Below are positions 1 through 10,818 of a DNA stretch of 64,000 nucleotides, piece by piece; positions within the stretch are counted from its first letter, which is position 1; every line of letters starts with the position of its first letter. The notes beneath the pieces were generated by a model, which was given only the letters and a program-made list of their open reading frames with translations, was not told where the DNA came from and did no database searches. Position numbers and translations under genes: made by a program. The stretch comes from Nymphaea colorata (lineage: Eukaryota; Streptophyta; Magnoliopsida; Nymphaeales; Nymphaeaceae): contig NC_045139.1 of NCBI RefSeq assembly GCF_008831285.2, forward strand, positions 31,903,706 to 31,967,705, read 5' to 3'.

Positions 1-40
1 AACTGGCGGGCCGGGCCCAGGCCTGTGCTAGAGCCTTTTT

Positions 41-229
41 TTGACCTTGCCAAGGAAGGTAGACATGGGTGCAAGCGCAGAGCAACGGCTAACTCCAAAT
101 GTTTCAACTGAACATCTACCGTCGATTGGAATGGAATTTAATAGTGACGATAAAGCGTATGAGTTATATAATACAAACGAAAAGCAAGATGGCTTCCATA
201 CACATATACATATTTTGGAATGTTCTTGA
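41..229 (+). pseudogene. FAR1/FHY3-type DNA-binding domain fragment
   Basis: The frame starting at the ATG at 65 reads an acidic leader and then PSIGMEFNSDDKAYELYN followed by a GF pair. This matches the start of the FAR1 DNA-binding domain, where the family pattern is P-x-x-G-M-E-F-x-S-x-x-x-A-Y-x-x-Y-N. FAR1/FRS proteins are transcription factors derived from Mutator-like transposases. The frame ends at a TGA at 227-229 just after the GF. The conserved cysteines of the zinc-binding part are absent, and no splice donor is obvious where the domain should continue. It is most likely a decayed fragment or the stub of a longer copy. The family call rests on about 20 residues. Confidence 0.5.
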
Positions 230-1000
230 TGTCAATTAATTAAGACTCGAAACACTTGGATAAGTTGAAATGCTTAATTATCTTCCACTGGCCCTTGAAA
301 GTTTAGTTCATAAAATGTGGGTCAGTTTTGCAGCAAAGATAGTGCAAAACATTACCTACAATATTCTCATCATTTAACATCGAGATGAATAGTTTCTCAG
401 GATGATGCTATGATCTTAAGAATATATTGATGGGCAACATATATGACGTCAATCATTTGTTAGCCTTTAATAATGTTTTTATAATAAAAAAATGAAAGGC
501 TCCCTCGAAGCATCAACATTTCAATAACAAAAAAATCCACACCCTTATAAAAACAACTTGGATCCAAGTTGTTTATCAACAAAGAATTTTAAGATATTTA
601 CATTTTTTAAATAATATTTTTGGCAAAAAAATTAAGGGTTTGATTTATGTATATATGTAGTATCCTTACCAATTAGTTCTACTTCAAAGGTACTGATCAA
701 ACAATAAAAAAATTAATTAGAAAAATGAACACGATAACGCTGATCCTTTATTTCATTCTCAAGTAAGCTCCCATCAGAGACGTTTCCGCATAATCGTGTG
801 TGTGACCCACAAAGTCCCAACGTATGTCCACCCCTGGCCGTGGCTAGGGCTTGGCCTTCTCTCTCTCTCAATTGCTCAATCTCTAGAGAGAGAGAGAGAG
901 AAAGCAGCGGCAGAACAAAAAGGAACTGTGCGCAATAGAAATTAATTGAATGCTTTATGTGTGACACTAATTCCTTAAAAAAAGTTGCATAGACGCATAT
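230..1000. other. intergenic, no gene recognised
   Basis: AT-rich sequence with short A and T runs and a CT/GA-rich patch near 859-902. No coding frame resembles a known family. Confidence 0.5.
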
Positions 1001-1002
1001 AG

Positions 1003-1207
1003 TACGTTATTTTAGTCATTTTAGTGTTCCATATTCTTGTTATTTTAGTAGTTTCTTTTCTATTTTCTTGACCATTTTGATAAACATTATATAACTATAC
1101 TGAAGCTTTCGCTTCAATCATCTCCCCTCGCCTCACCTCACGAGTGATCACTTTTGTTATAATTTGTAAACTTAATCAAAGATCCTGTGGGTGCTAGAGC
1201 AGGTGTG

Positions 1208-1251
<44 letters not shown>

Positions 1252-1412
1252 AGCAATTAACCCGCTATTTTAGCCATTTTATTGTTTCAATATTTTTGTT
1301 TTTCTTTACTTGCTTTTTTTTTTTCAAAATTTTAACTACTTTTATAAATATAATATAACTAACAAATTGGACCCTCAAGCTTTTGCTTCATCAGCCTTAC
1401 CTCAACCATAGC
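1003..1412 (+). repeat. imperfect direct duplication around a TA microsatellite
   Basis: Two blocks of about 140-150 bp, roughly 1003-1145 and 1262-1412, share the same order of words: TATTTTAG-CATTTTA near the start, a T-rich middle with TATAACTA, then AAGCTTTxGCTTCA and CCTCACCTCA or CTTACCTCAACC at the end. They are offset by about 256 bp. A pure (TA)n tract at about 1214-1249 lies between them. Confidence 0.6.
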
Positions 1413-1893
1413 TAGTAGTAAAACCATCTTCCATACCAACCGCAAGAAGTCTTCAAAGTTTTGTCCTTAACCAATTGCAAACTGGTGGCGAAGTGGGTTC
1501 TTAAGCAAACCCTTACGATTCACTGATGTGCTTCAACCTTTCCAACGAGTTCATGACCAACCCCATGTTCCCTGCAAATAACGTAGCACATTAAATTATA
1601 GCGCCATGTCCCGACAAAACAATCGAAGCTAGAAAAGGTGTGCACCATCTCCTGCTATTGAGAAAACAGAAAAATCACGACCTCTTGAGAATACTAACGA
1701 GTCGTCTGGAGAGAATTCCATTCGAGTCACAGTCAAGCTGTGGGATTATAAACATTAATACAGAGCCTTCCATCATCCTACTCGCCATAGCCACATTTCT
1801 GACTTCTGTAGGTGGTTTGAGAAAAAGATACTGGGAATTGCTGAATAAGGAGAAATTTACTTTCTATACAATAGCAATTTTTACATCTAAAAT

Positions 1894-2196
1894 AAAATGC
1901 AGAAAGGTGTGCATACAGATGAAAGGGTTGCAGAGGCAAAATACGCATCAAAGCTCAATAGAAATGATATAACAAAGGCAAAAGTTCGGACAGTAAAATG
2001 CAGAAAGGTGTGCGTATAGATGAAAGGGTTGCAGAGGCAAAATACGCATCAAAGCTCAATAGAAATGATATAACAAAGGCAAAAGTTCGGACAGTAAAAT
2101 GCAGAAAGGTGTGCGTATAGATGAAAGGGTTGCAGAGGCAAAATACGCATCAAAGCTCAATAGAAATGATATAACAGAGGCAAAAGTTCGGACAGT
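1894..2196 (+). repeat. three-copy 101-bp tandem repeat
   Basis: Units begin at 1894, 1995 and 2096 with AAAATGCAGAAAGGTGTGC and end with AAAGTTCGGACAGT. Each unit is exactly 101 bp, so the array is 303 bp. Copy 1 differs from copy 2 at two sites (GCATACAG against GCGTATAG), and copy 3 differs at one (ACAGAGG against ACAAAGG). The near-identity points to recent expansion. The unit keeps no frame across copies because 101 is not divisible by 3. Confidence 0.93.
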
Positions 2197-2841
2197 ATCA
2201 CCCTCATCATCCTCATCAAGTAGGAAAACAAATTAACCATGCTATAGCTTACAATCAACTCTAAAACTAACACATATGACATAACACATTAAAACCTCCA
2301 AACGAACCAATAAGTTGGTACATACCTTACATGAAAACTACAACAACCTTGTTTCTAAGGCTTCTAATGGAAGTTGAGGAGTCATCTATGGCTGACAACA
2401 TGCTGCAGCAGAACATGTAGCCTAATGTACCTGATTCCTGCTCCAGGTGAAGCATTTAACATTGTTCATTCACATGAAGTCAACAGATCTAATTAACTAT
2501 TTGAAGGGCTGTGCCTCAGGTTTATGTTTCCACAGAAAGCTAGAAGAGCTCAATCGTCCCTACCTCCCCCTTAGAGGCAAGCAAAAAAAAACTCCGGAAA
2601 CATGGATCAACAACCCATAACATACGTATCACAATTTCATGTCAAATACCAAACTGCACCAATACCACAAAGGTCTCTATCTCTCCCTCATGGCTAGTCC
2701 CCCTTTCGCTTTCTGGTCACACACAAACCCACATCCATGGTACACTCTTAGCAGGGGCTCATGGGTTCTACAGAACATAGTAGAAAACCGTGAAAAAGAC
2801 ATTGAGCCACATATTTTAAGGGTCAACACGAAGTAGACATT

Positions 2842-4059
2842 GAGCCACAAATCAACTTGATGTTCAAAACGCTTTTCTTTATGGATCTTTGCAAGAAGAA
2901 GTACACATGGCTCAACCACCTACTTTCAAAATTGAAAAATTTCCTAATAATGTGTGCGGTTGCACAAGGCTCTACATGGTTTAAAACAAGCTCCAAGAGC
3001 TTGGTTCTCACGACTAAGCTCATTCCTCCACAAAGTCTCATAGAGCTTGGACTGACAATTCATTGCTTATTTTCAGGAAAGAAAACATGATCATGTATGT
3101 TCTCATATATGTAGACAACATAATCATAACAGGGAGCTCAACTATGCATGTTCAAAGGCATATACCATCTTCCAAATCAGAGTTTGCTATTAAAGACTTA
3201 GGAGATCTACACTACTTTTTAGGAATTGAAGTAAAGTATACCACTGGAGGGTTGACTCTCTCAACAACAATGCATTTTAGAGTTGCTCAAGAAAACCAAC
3301 ATGATTGAAGCCAAACCAATCTCCACGCCTGTGGTGACATCACCTCCATTGATTGCTCAAAATGGGTCCATGTTTCGTGACCCAAGTTTATATCGAAGTA
3401 CAGTCGGAAGCACTTCAATATGCCACTATGACAAGGCCAGACATATCATTGCTGTCCACACAGTCTGTCAATATATGCACAATCCAACTGAAGTTCACTG
3501 GGGTGCAGTAAAGCGGATACTACGCTATTTGAAGCATAGGAACAGTCATGGTTTATGTTTAAAACTATCCTCAAACATGAACATCACAGCCTTCAGTGAC
3601 GCAGACTAGGCCAGATGCCCTAATGATACAAGATCTATAGGAAGACATGCACTCATCATTGGACAAAATTTTTGTTTCATGGAGTTCAAAGAAACAAAGT
3701 GTTGTATCCAGATTGAGCATAGAAGCCAAAATATAGGTCTATAGAAAATGCAACCACAGAAATAAACTGAATACAATTTTTACTTCAAGAACTTGGAATC
3801 GAAAATTCAAGGCAGCCAATTCTATGGTGTGATAACATTGGAGCTCTCACCTCATCCAGTATATCATTATAGATGCAAACATGTTTTGTTAGAGACAAGC
3901 TGGCCAAAGGAGAACTATCAATTCAATATATCTCTACTAAAGACCAGGTGGCAGATATTCTCACAACCCCCTAATGACGCAAATACATAACATAATGATG
4001 TCAAAATTAAATATTGTCAAGCTCATGCATACCAAGGGTACGATGAGTTTGTGAAGGGA
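2842..4059 (+). mobile_element. Ty1/copia pol relic (reverse transcriptase and RNase H)
   Basis: Pieces of a copia polyprotein lie in order but in changing frames. QLDVQNAFLYGSLQEEVHMA is at about 2849-2908, LHKALHGLKQAPRAWF at about 2961-3008, and the RT core (VLIYVDN, then IKDLGDLHYFLGIEV) from about 3098. The RT-RNase H linker with RILRYLKHR lies near 3515-3543, and RNase H remnants (FSDAD then a stop, WSSKKQSVVSR, LWCDNIGAL) run from 3594 to 3850. The catalytic YVDD is mutated to YVDN. Several frameshifts and stops make it inactive. Integrase and gag were not found upstream, so the element is 5'-truncated. A G-rich tract at 4051-4059 is a candidate polypurine tract. Confidence 0.9.
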
Positions 4060-4401
4060 TGTTAACGAGTGTAAAGGTAAGGCATGCGCGGCAACGGCTA
4101 TTGAAGACAGCAAAGGCAAGAGATGCAGGAATATGGCAAGTCTTGGACATGCACAGCAGATTTTGTCAATCAAAGATTCAAGCACCCATGTTAACGTTAA
4201 AGATAGTCATTGTAAATCAAGACCCATAAATCATGGTGAATGTAATATAAAATGGGATGGAAATCCAACTCAAAAATAAGATAGAAAGAGAGAGAGAGAG
4301 AGAGAGAGATTTATTTCCGTGGACGTAGGACTGAACGACCGAACCACGTTAATTATTATGCTCTTGCCATGTGGTTGCTCATCTTTTCATCAATTCTACT
4401 A
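4060..4401 (+). mobile_element. probable 3' LTR of the copia relic
   Basis: The sequence begins TGTTAACGAG directly after the purine tract at the end of pol. Around 4316-4350 it contains CCGTGGACGTAGG followed by CGAACCACGTTAA, a word order commonly seen in the U5 part of plant copia LTRs. It also has a GA microsatellite at about 4289-4309. The right end is uncertain because no clear terminal CA or matching 5' LTR is visible; I place it near CAATTCTACTA. Confidence 0.55.
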
Positions 4402-6106
4402 AAGAAGGCAGTTTGGGAGGTCATCAGCTGATTACGTGATTGATGTGCAAAATGAAGAATCAATCAACCTGGCACATTTTATAGACTTGTGCATCCCTAA
4501 AATATTCTCTTCACTTCAGCACGGCTGACCAGGTTGGGATTTTCACAGCCCAAATACAACATATATGAAACTACAGAATTTCTGAGTGTCAGAGACAATA
4601 TAAGGATATTTCACAACAATAATATTTAAGCAAGAAAAGGCATGTGAACAATTACCTCAGAACAAATATCAAAGAACCCCACTCCTTTGGTCCCTCAAGC
4701 AACTTACAAACATGATTCCATATCCTAGGAGTTTGGGAGCATGTATAGCAAACAACAGGAAACATGATTCCGCATCATAGACAAGTTTGTACTGCACAAA
4801 AGGGGCTGCTCAGCACAGCAGCCCCCTACCAAGACAGAGAAAGATATTAAAAAAAGAAAAAGGAAAGAAACAAACAATAGAGAAAGGGGTCCCCCTTCCT
4901 TCATGCATCAAGACAAAGGGCCTGCAGAGCAGCCCCCATCTTCAAGGGTGGAAGCGATGCACAGAGGGGGTTGCTCGACAACCCCTTAGAGAGAGTGAGA
5001 GAGACCTACATAATGAACCTAGTAAAGGACCTTTTTCGAACTTATTGAATTCAAAGAATGAGTCAGACATACAGACATGATCTAAGTTTACGGCTGGTCT
5101 AAACCTATACTCGAATACTTGGGTCGTATGGCCAAAACCTGATATGCTGACAATATCCCTGTTAATGATTGGGGGCAAAAACGTTTGTTGCTTCATGATC
5201 GTCTTAAAGCAAGCTAATTAACTCAAACAGTTACTACAGTGATGGAAGGAAAGGTAGAATGTGTGATCTCATCTCCCATGAAAGAATATAGGAAAGCTAG
5301 ATTAAAAATATATTAAAAGTGACAATGACAAAAAAAAAAAACAATATCAAATATTTTCATATTGCCAAAGATGCACCAAATTAAAAGTTTTTTTTTTTAT
5401 TGTTGGAAATCTTAACTATAACCGGGCTTTGCTTAAAATTAGTTTTAACATTAATAAAATCATCGCATAACTAACTTAAACATTTTTAGGAGGAATAAGT
5501 TATATAGATATAATTAATCATGAATTCAATATCATTTGGAAAGTTAAGAGAACAAATGCTAAATGTTGGTCTTTTCAATCTGCAGACGATAGTTTTTTCA
5601 ATAATATATAGTATAAAACTTAAGTGTACTTTTTTAACAATATCAAAAGGTTAGCTGTACATGTTTTTTTAATGATTAATTCTTTAGCTGCCATTTGCAA
5701 ACTATTAGTTATTTAAGTGTGTAATTTGGAAGGATGATAGAAGATGAAAAGAAATTTGATCAAATAACCGGCAAAGTCAAGATATATTGCAAATCAAGAA
5801 CAAGGATGAGTGGTTGTTTCTTAGCTTCATTTGTCTTTTTTTTTTTTTTTCACTTTTATTACAGTAAATAAAGGAAGAGGGAAGGATAATTGGTCTCCTC
5901 AATGGGGTCAGCGCTGGGGCTGCAGCCGTACCTGCAGTCTGTGTGACATGGTTCTCCACTCTCCCTAATCAAGCTGCTGTTAAATTCTGGCATGTATGAA
6001 ATAGTGAAATGGCTCGAGCAAAACATCTAAGTCGTTAGCCTGAGTACGCGATTCATGCACCAAGAAGCAGTCATAGCAGTGAAACATAAATGTGTAGTGT
6101 TGCGTG

Positions 6107-6146
<40 letters not shown>

Positions 6147-6454
6147 AATGTACATCCACACAAAAAATTGATAAAAAAATCAGAAAAATTTATAGACAAA
6201 TTCATCTATAACATGGGATAAGTCATCTAGTGTCCCCTCATCTTTCGCACTAAATAAAGAATAACAAAATGGTAGTGGCATAAACAAGTTGGACAAGCAT
6301 AAGCACACCATAAAATTTCAAACAGAAAAATAAAGAACAATCACTTAAATTTACAAGAAGAAATATCACATATGCCTGCTAAAACGCACTTGGAAGCTGG
6401 ATGCATATCTTGTATAGAATGCATCCCTTATTCAAAGAACCGTTCAATGCTTCC
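4402..6454. other. intergenic; GC-rich hairpin cluster and AC microsatellite
   Basis: No gene recognised. Two GC-rich inverted repeats lie at 4802-4825 (9-bp arms, GGGGCTGCT and AGCAGCCCC) and 4967-4985 (7-bp arms, GGGGTTG and CAACCCC). An (AC)n microsatellite occupies about 6111-6141. The rest is AT-rich. Confidence 0.5.
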
Positions 6455-7527
6455 CCAAACCGTCAATCATACATCCAACATAACATTTATTTGAGGAATA
6501 AGAATGTTATAGCAATGATACAAGGTGTCATATAGGAATTTGGAGATGAGGACTGATTCGACCCAGATAAGGTGTTGAACTCGGATTTAAAAACCCAATT
6601 TGAATAAGAGGTCGAATCTGTTCAGGCTAAGCTATTGGAATTTGGTTTGAAACCAACAATTTGGATCCGAGTCTTAATATGATTCACCTTAGATCTTGAA
6701 TTCGGATCAAGGGTCTAATAAGATCATATTTAGATGTTGAATGTGGAACCAGATTTAACTATAGGATCATGATCTACAGTCCACTTTTTGGCATCGTGTG
6801 GGCGATCTCCAAAGCAACCTAATAAACAAGTTGAATGGTCATAAGTACCCAAACTGATCTTTGCCTCAAACATAAGAATTTTAATTTTCCATGTTCAATT
6901 ATTACATAGGAAATATTCAAAAAAAAAAAATATTCGAATGGGAAATACATAAGATAATAATCCAATTTTGGATTATATCTTAATCCATGATTCAAATATT
7001 TATATCAATCTTCTTGGCAAAGCAATCCAAGGAATCATCGAAGATCACAAATTGTTCACATAACATACATCTCTTTTTCTAAAAGAGTCCGCAATCAACT
7101 TCACAAACCGTCAATCATACGTCCAACATTTATTTGATGAGAAACAACATCATAGAAATGATAGAAGATGTCATACAGGAATTTTGATCAGAAGTCTGAT
7201 CTGACCCGAACAAGCAGTTGAACTCGGATTTAAAATCAAGGTTCGAATCAGAAGTCTAATCCGATCCGGCTTAAGTGTTGAGTTTTGGTTTCAGATCAAT
7301 TATTTGAATAAGACGCTTAACCTGATTCATGTCTTGGGTCTGGACCAGAGGTCTTATCTGTTCCCCTTTAGATGTTGGATTTGGGTTTTGCGACAAGAGT
7401 GTAGATCACAAGTCTAACATGATAATATTTAATATTTAAATGTTCTACAAAAATATTCATTTAAGTGTCGGATCAGGATCTACGATCCACTTTTTGCCAT
7501 TATGCGGGTGTTCTCCTAAGCATCCCA
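6455..7527 (+). repeat. diverged direct duplication of a ~0.4-kb block
   Basis: The block at 6455-6820 is repeated at 7104-7527. Both start AAACCGTCAATCATACxTCCAA and then carry TTATTTGA and AxATGATAxAAGxTGTCATA. Both continue with GTTGAACTCGGATTTAAAA and end with ATCTACxxTCCACTTTTTG followed by a conserved AAGCA. Similarity is strong at the ends and looser in the middle, where several GAxTCGGATxx words recur. Spacer DNA of about 280 bp separates the copies. The copies look like members of a dispersed repeat family. Confidence 0.75.
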
Positions 7528-10500
7528 ACGGGACGGGAGAAGCTGCGATGGATTCTTGATCGGCGACGGGGCGAGAGAAGCGGCAGAGGATGAGGCCTGG
7601 CTCTCTGCGACGTTCTTGAGGGCATCCGTCTCCAAGAACTCTAGGTCGTTGGCGTTCCGCCACCAGTCATCATCGTTCTCCGTCGCCCTTCTTGGTCACT
7701 CGTTGATTCTCTCACTCTTTGAATCCCCTTCCTTCCTCTTTTTGCGCGGTTCGGATTAAGCCTAGCAATCTGAGCTCGGGTTTGGCTCGACCGGCCAAGT
7801 TAAAATAAAAAATGTTTTTTAAATATAAAATAAAAATATAAAATATATTTTTAATAATAAAATAAACATCATTATTAAAAAAAATTATGTTTTAAAAAAA
7901 TATAAAAGACTTCATTAATTTAAAGAGCCTAAATAGAGCTCAAAGCCCAGCTTATGTAGAGCTTAAAGGGTTCCCGGTTGAGTCATATTGAAGTTTTTGG
8001 CTCCATGCCTGTTCTTAAGAAGAGATCCATCCTTGAGAAAATATTTGGTAAGAAAAACATTATATTATTAGAACACACTTGTTTAAATATCATCATGTTC
8101 TTATTTCAAGAAATATTGTGGAATGTTTTGTTATCAAATTTAAAAATGATATTCATGATCATATTGTGTTTCTTATAACAAAAACAGTGTGTCGTTTTTA
8201 GATTAAAAAATTTTGTAATTGGCAAGATGCAGAAATCATGTTCATTCAAAATAACAAAAAAATGCAGAAATCATGTTCATTCAAAATCCTGAATTACAGG
8301 AAGTTTGTATGGAAAGCAAACGTTCTAAAAGCAATAAGGAAACTATAAGCACGTATGGTCGTCGTCCATATTGACTTCTATATATGGCGACGACATTTTT
8401 GCTCTTAAAACTAACCTAAAGATTTAACGGTGCAAAACATAACTTTTTTTCAAATAATATCAAAAAGTCCATTTAGAAACTCTATGAAAATTGAAATTTT
8501 ATGTCAATTAAATAATGCCTACTACAAGCATGACAGATTGGAAGCCTGGATTAGATTTTTCATTTTTTGAAGTGGAAAAAGCATCTGCCATCGTTTGCTT
8601 TCTTAGATATTATGAAGGTGGGGACACAGTTTTCTTAAAACTGTTTCTTAAAAATCTGGAAATATGTTTCTTAAAAATCAAACACAGAAATATGTTTTTG
8701 AAAATATATTTTTCAATTATCACACACTCATCAAATCATTTTTTAAATTAATGATTAACTTGAAGGGGTTCATTATGAGCCGACGACGGTTTCTGAGAAA
8801 AAATGGCATGAAGTTTGAGTATGAAAATAAACACGTGAGATCTCACATCTAGCTGCCCCTCTGGCTTCAATTGACCTGACTTAATCGGATCACCAAATGA
8901 AGGTTTTTGGTAAAAACCAATTTTCGGACCAGAATGTTATGTTGTTCTTTTTATATTTTGCTTTTATTGTCCAAACATAAAAACCAGTTTTTCAAATCTG
9001 ATTAAAAAATAAAATTTTAAATGCCAGTTTCCATAAAACAATTTTTTAGCGTGTAATCACTTCTGTGAACCTAGAGAGAGAGAGAAAGAACTGATAAAAT
9101 GGGAATGCAAAACAAAATTTGAAGACAAGAAGTCCCCTACGTATAAGAACAAATCGCAAAAATAAAGTAAAAGAATGAAATATACAAGATAGCAACACAA
9201 TGAAACATAACATAGGGGTTGGGAAGAAAGTGGATAGACGAAGCGGCAAAGTCACCCAGTATTAAACAAAAAATAATGTTGTAGCTGAATAGCAAAGTGG
9301 ACGTCCTTGAAATAAGGAGGAGCCCCTGAAAACTATGTTGTTGCGCTCTTCTCAAATGGGTCGTTAAGAGAAAATAAACTATAGCTTTCAGACACGATCC
9401 TAAGAAAATGGCAAATGGAGGGAAAGAAGGCTACTAACAAAGGAAAGCCACACACATATATATATATATATATATGAATTTGTATAAAAAGTGGGCGTAA
9501 TCCACGCTTTGCCCACCAATCAGGTAATGTTCAGTTATTCAATATTTACGAATGGGCCGTTGTGCTTTCAATGAGTGCTTGTATTGTAGATAGATAGAAG
9601 TTGGAAGCCTTAGATAGGTTCTACTGTAAAAGGAGAGTCACTTATGTAGGTCTTTATTTAAGAAAAAAAATTCAAGAAAACAGTTATTTTGACTCGTGGA
9701 CAAATAGGTTTTTAGGTAACGAATTCTCACTATATTTTATTTTTTGGCGCATCGGGAACATGCAAGATCAATGAGGTGAACTTTCCAGGAAAAATCCGTC
9801 CGGCGACTTTCTGAGAGGTTGAATTTAAAGCAATCGAATTCATAATAGAGTTCAGCACGGAATCTTTTTCATTCAGCTGCTTAGCATCTCCAGTTCCATA
9901 ATTTGTTACTTGTGACCCAAAACAGATTGTCTGAAAGATCTTGTCAAATTGCAACATAAGAAAAAAATTTCTTACTCATTGAACACCATAGTGTTCTTTC
10001 GTAATTAACAGACTAAAGTCTGATAATTTTAATTAAGCAGTATTGCATTCACAACATAAAATATCTGTCTGTGACTCGGCATGAGATGGTGATGCCTTGA
10101 AAAAGAAGAGGAAGACGTGACAGATGAACATGCAAGATATTGACTGGCATCTCTGTTACCATTATGAGTCAGTGGCACAAGTTCTTATGCCTTCAAGAAG
10201 AGATTTCCATAACCTTGTTTTCAAAGTCAGGATAAGCTGCTAAAAGTCCCACGACTTCTGAAATGTATGACAACTGTGGAAAGTTGTCACATAGAAGAAG
10301 TAAGTTTCACGGAGATTACGATAATTAAACATGGAAAAAGTGAATCCTCTTCGAGGCAATGCCTAGCAGGCAGGAAAATTGGCTGAAAAAGGTTTCGTTT
10401 TGTGTCCTGATTTATCTGTAGAAAAAGAGCAGGAATAACAAGGGGATGATGAGACTGCAATCCAAGTCAGACAGGACTTGCTACTTTCTGGAATTGGACG

Positions 10501-10600
10501 GCGAGAGATGAGGTGGTAGAAGGAACCGTGAATTCTTGAACTTGAACAGCAAAATCATCTCAGAAAATTGAAACCACAAACAACTTTCACATAAGAACAC
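7528..10600. other. intergenic, no gene recognised
   Basis: A short GC-richer patch at about 7530-7760 is open on both strands but matches no family I recognise. A 26-bp direct repeat (ATGCAGAAATCATGTTCATT core) sits at 8227 and 8262. A TA tract lies near 9453-9475. The part near 10.1-10.6 kb may include 3' UTR of the U-box gene. Confidence 0.45.
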
Positions 10601-10818
10601 AATGATATTTATCATTAAATAATCTGTCAGTTGACAGGGCTATGTACATCTCCCATTATTATGATTGCTACAAACCTAAACTCCTCATTTAGTATATTCT
10701 GATCATCAAGACTGACCAGCAATGCATGACCTGATACTACAAAAACACCACCTTTACACGAAACAAGAAAAAAAGGACAACAGAAGATAAAGCTAATGAA
10801 ATATCCCACCTTCGGTGT

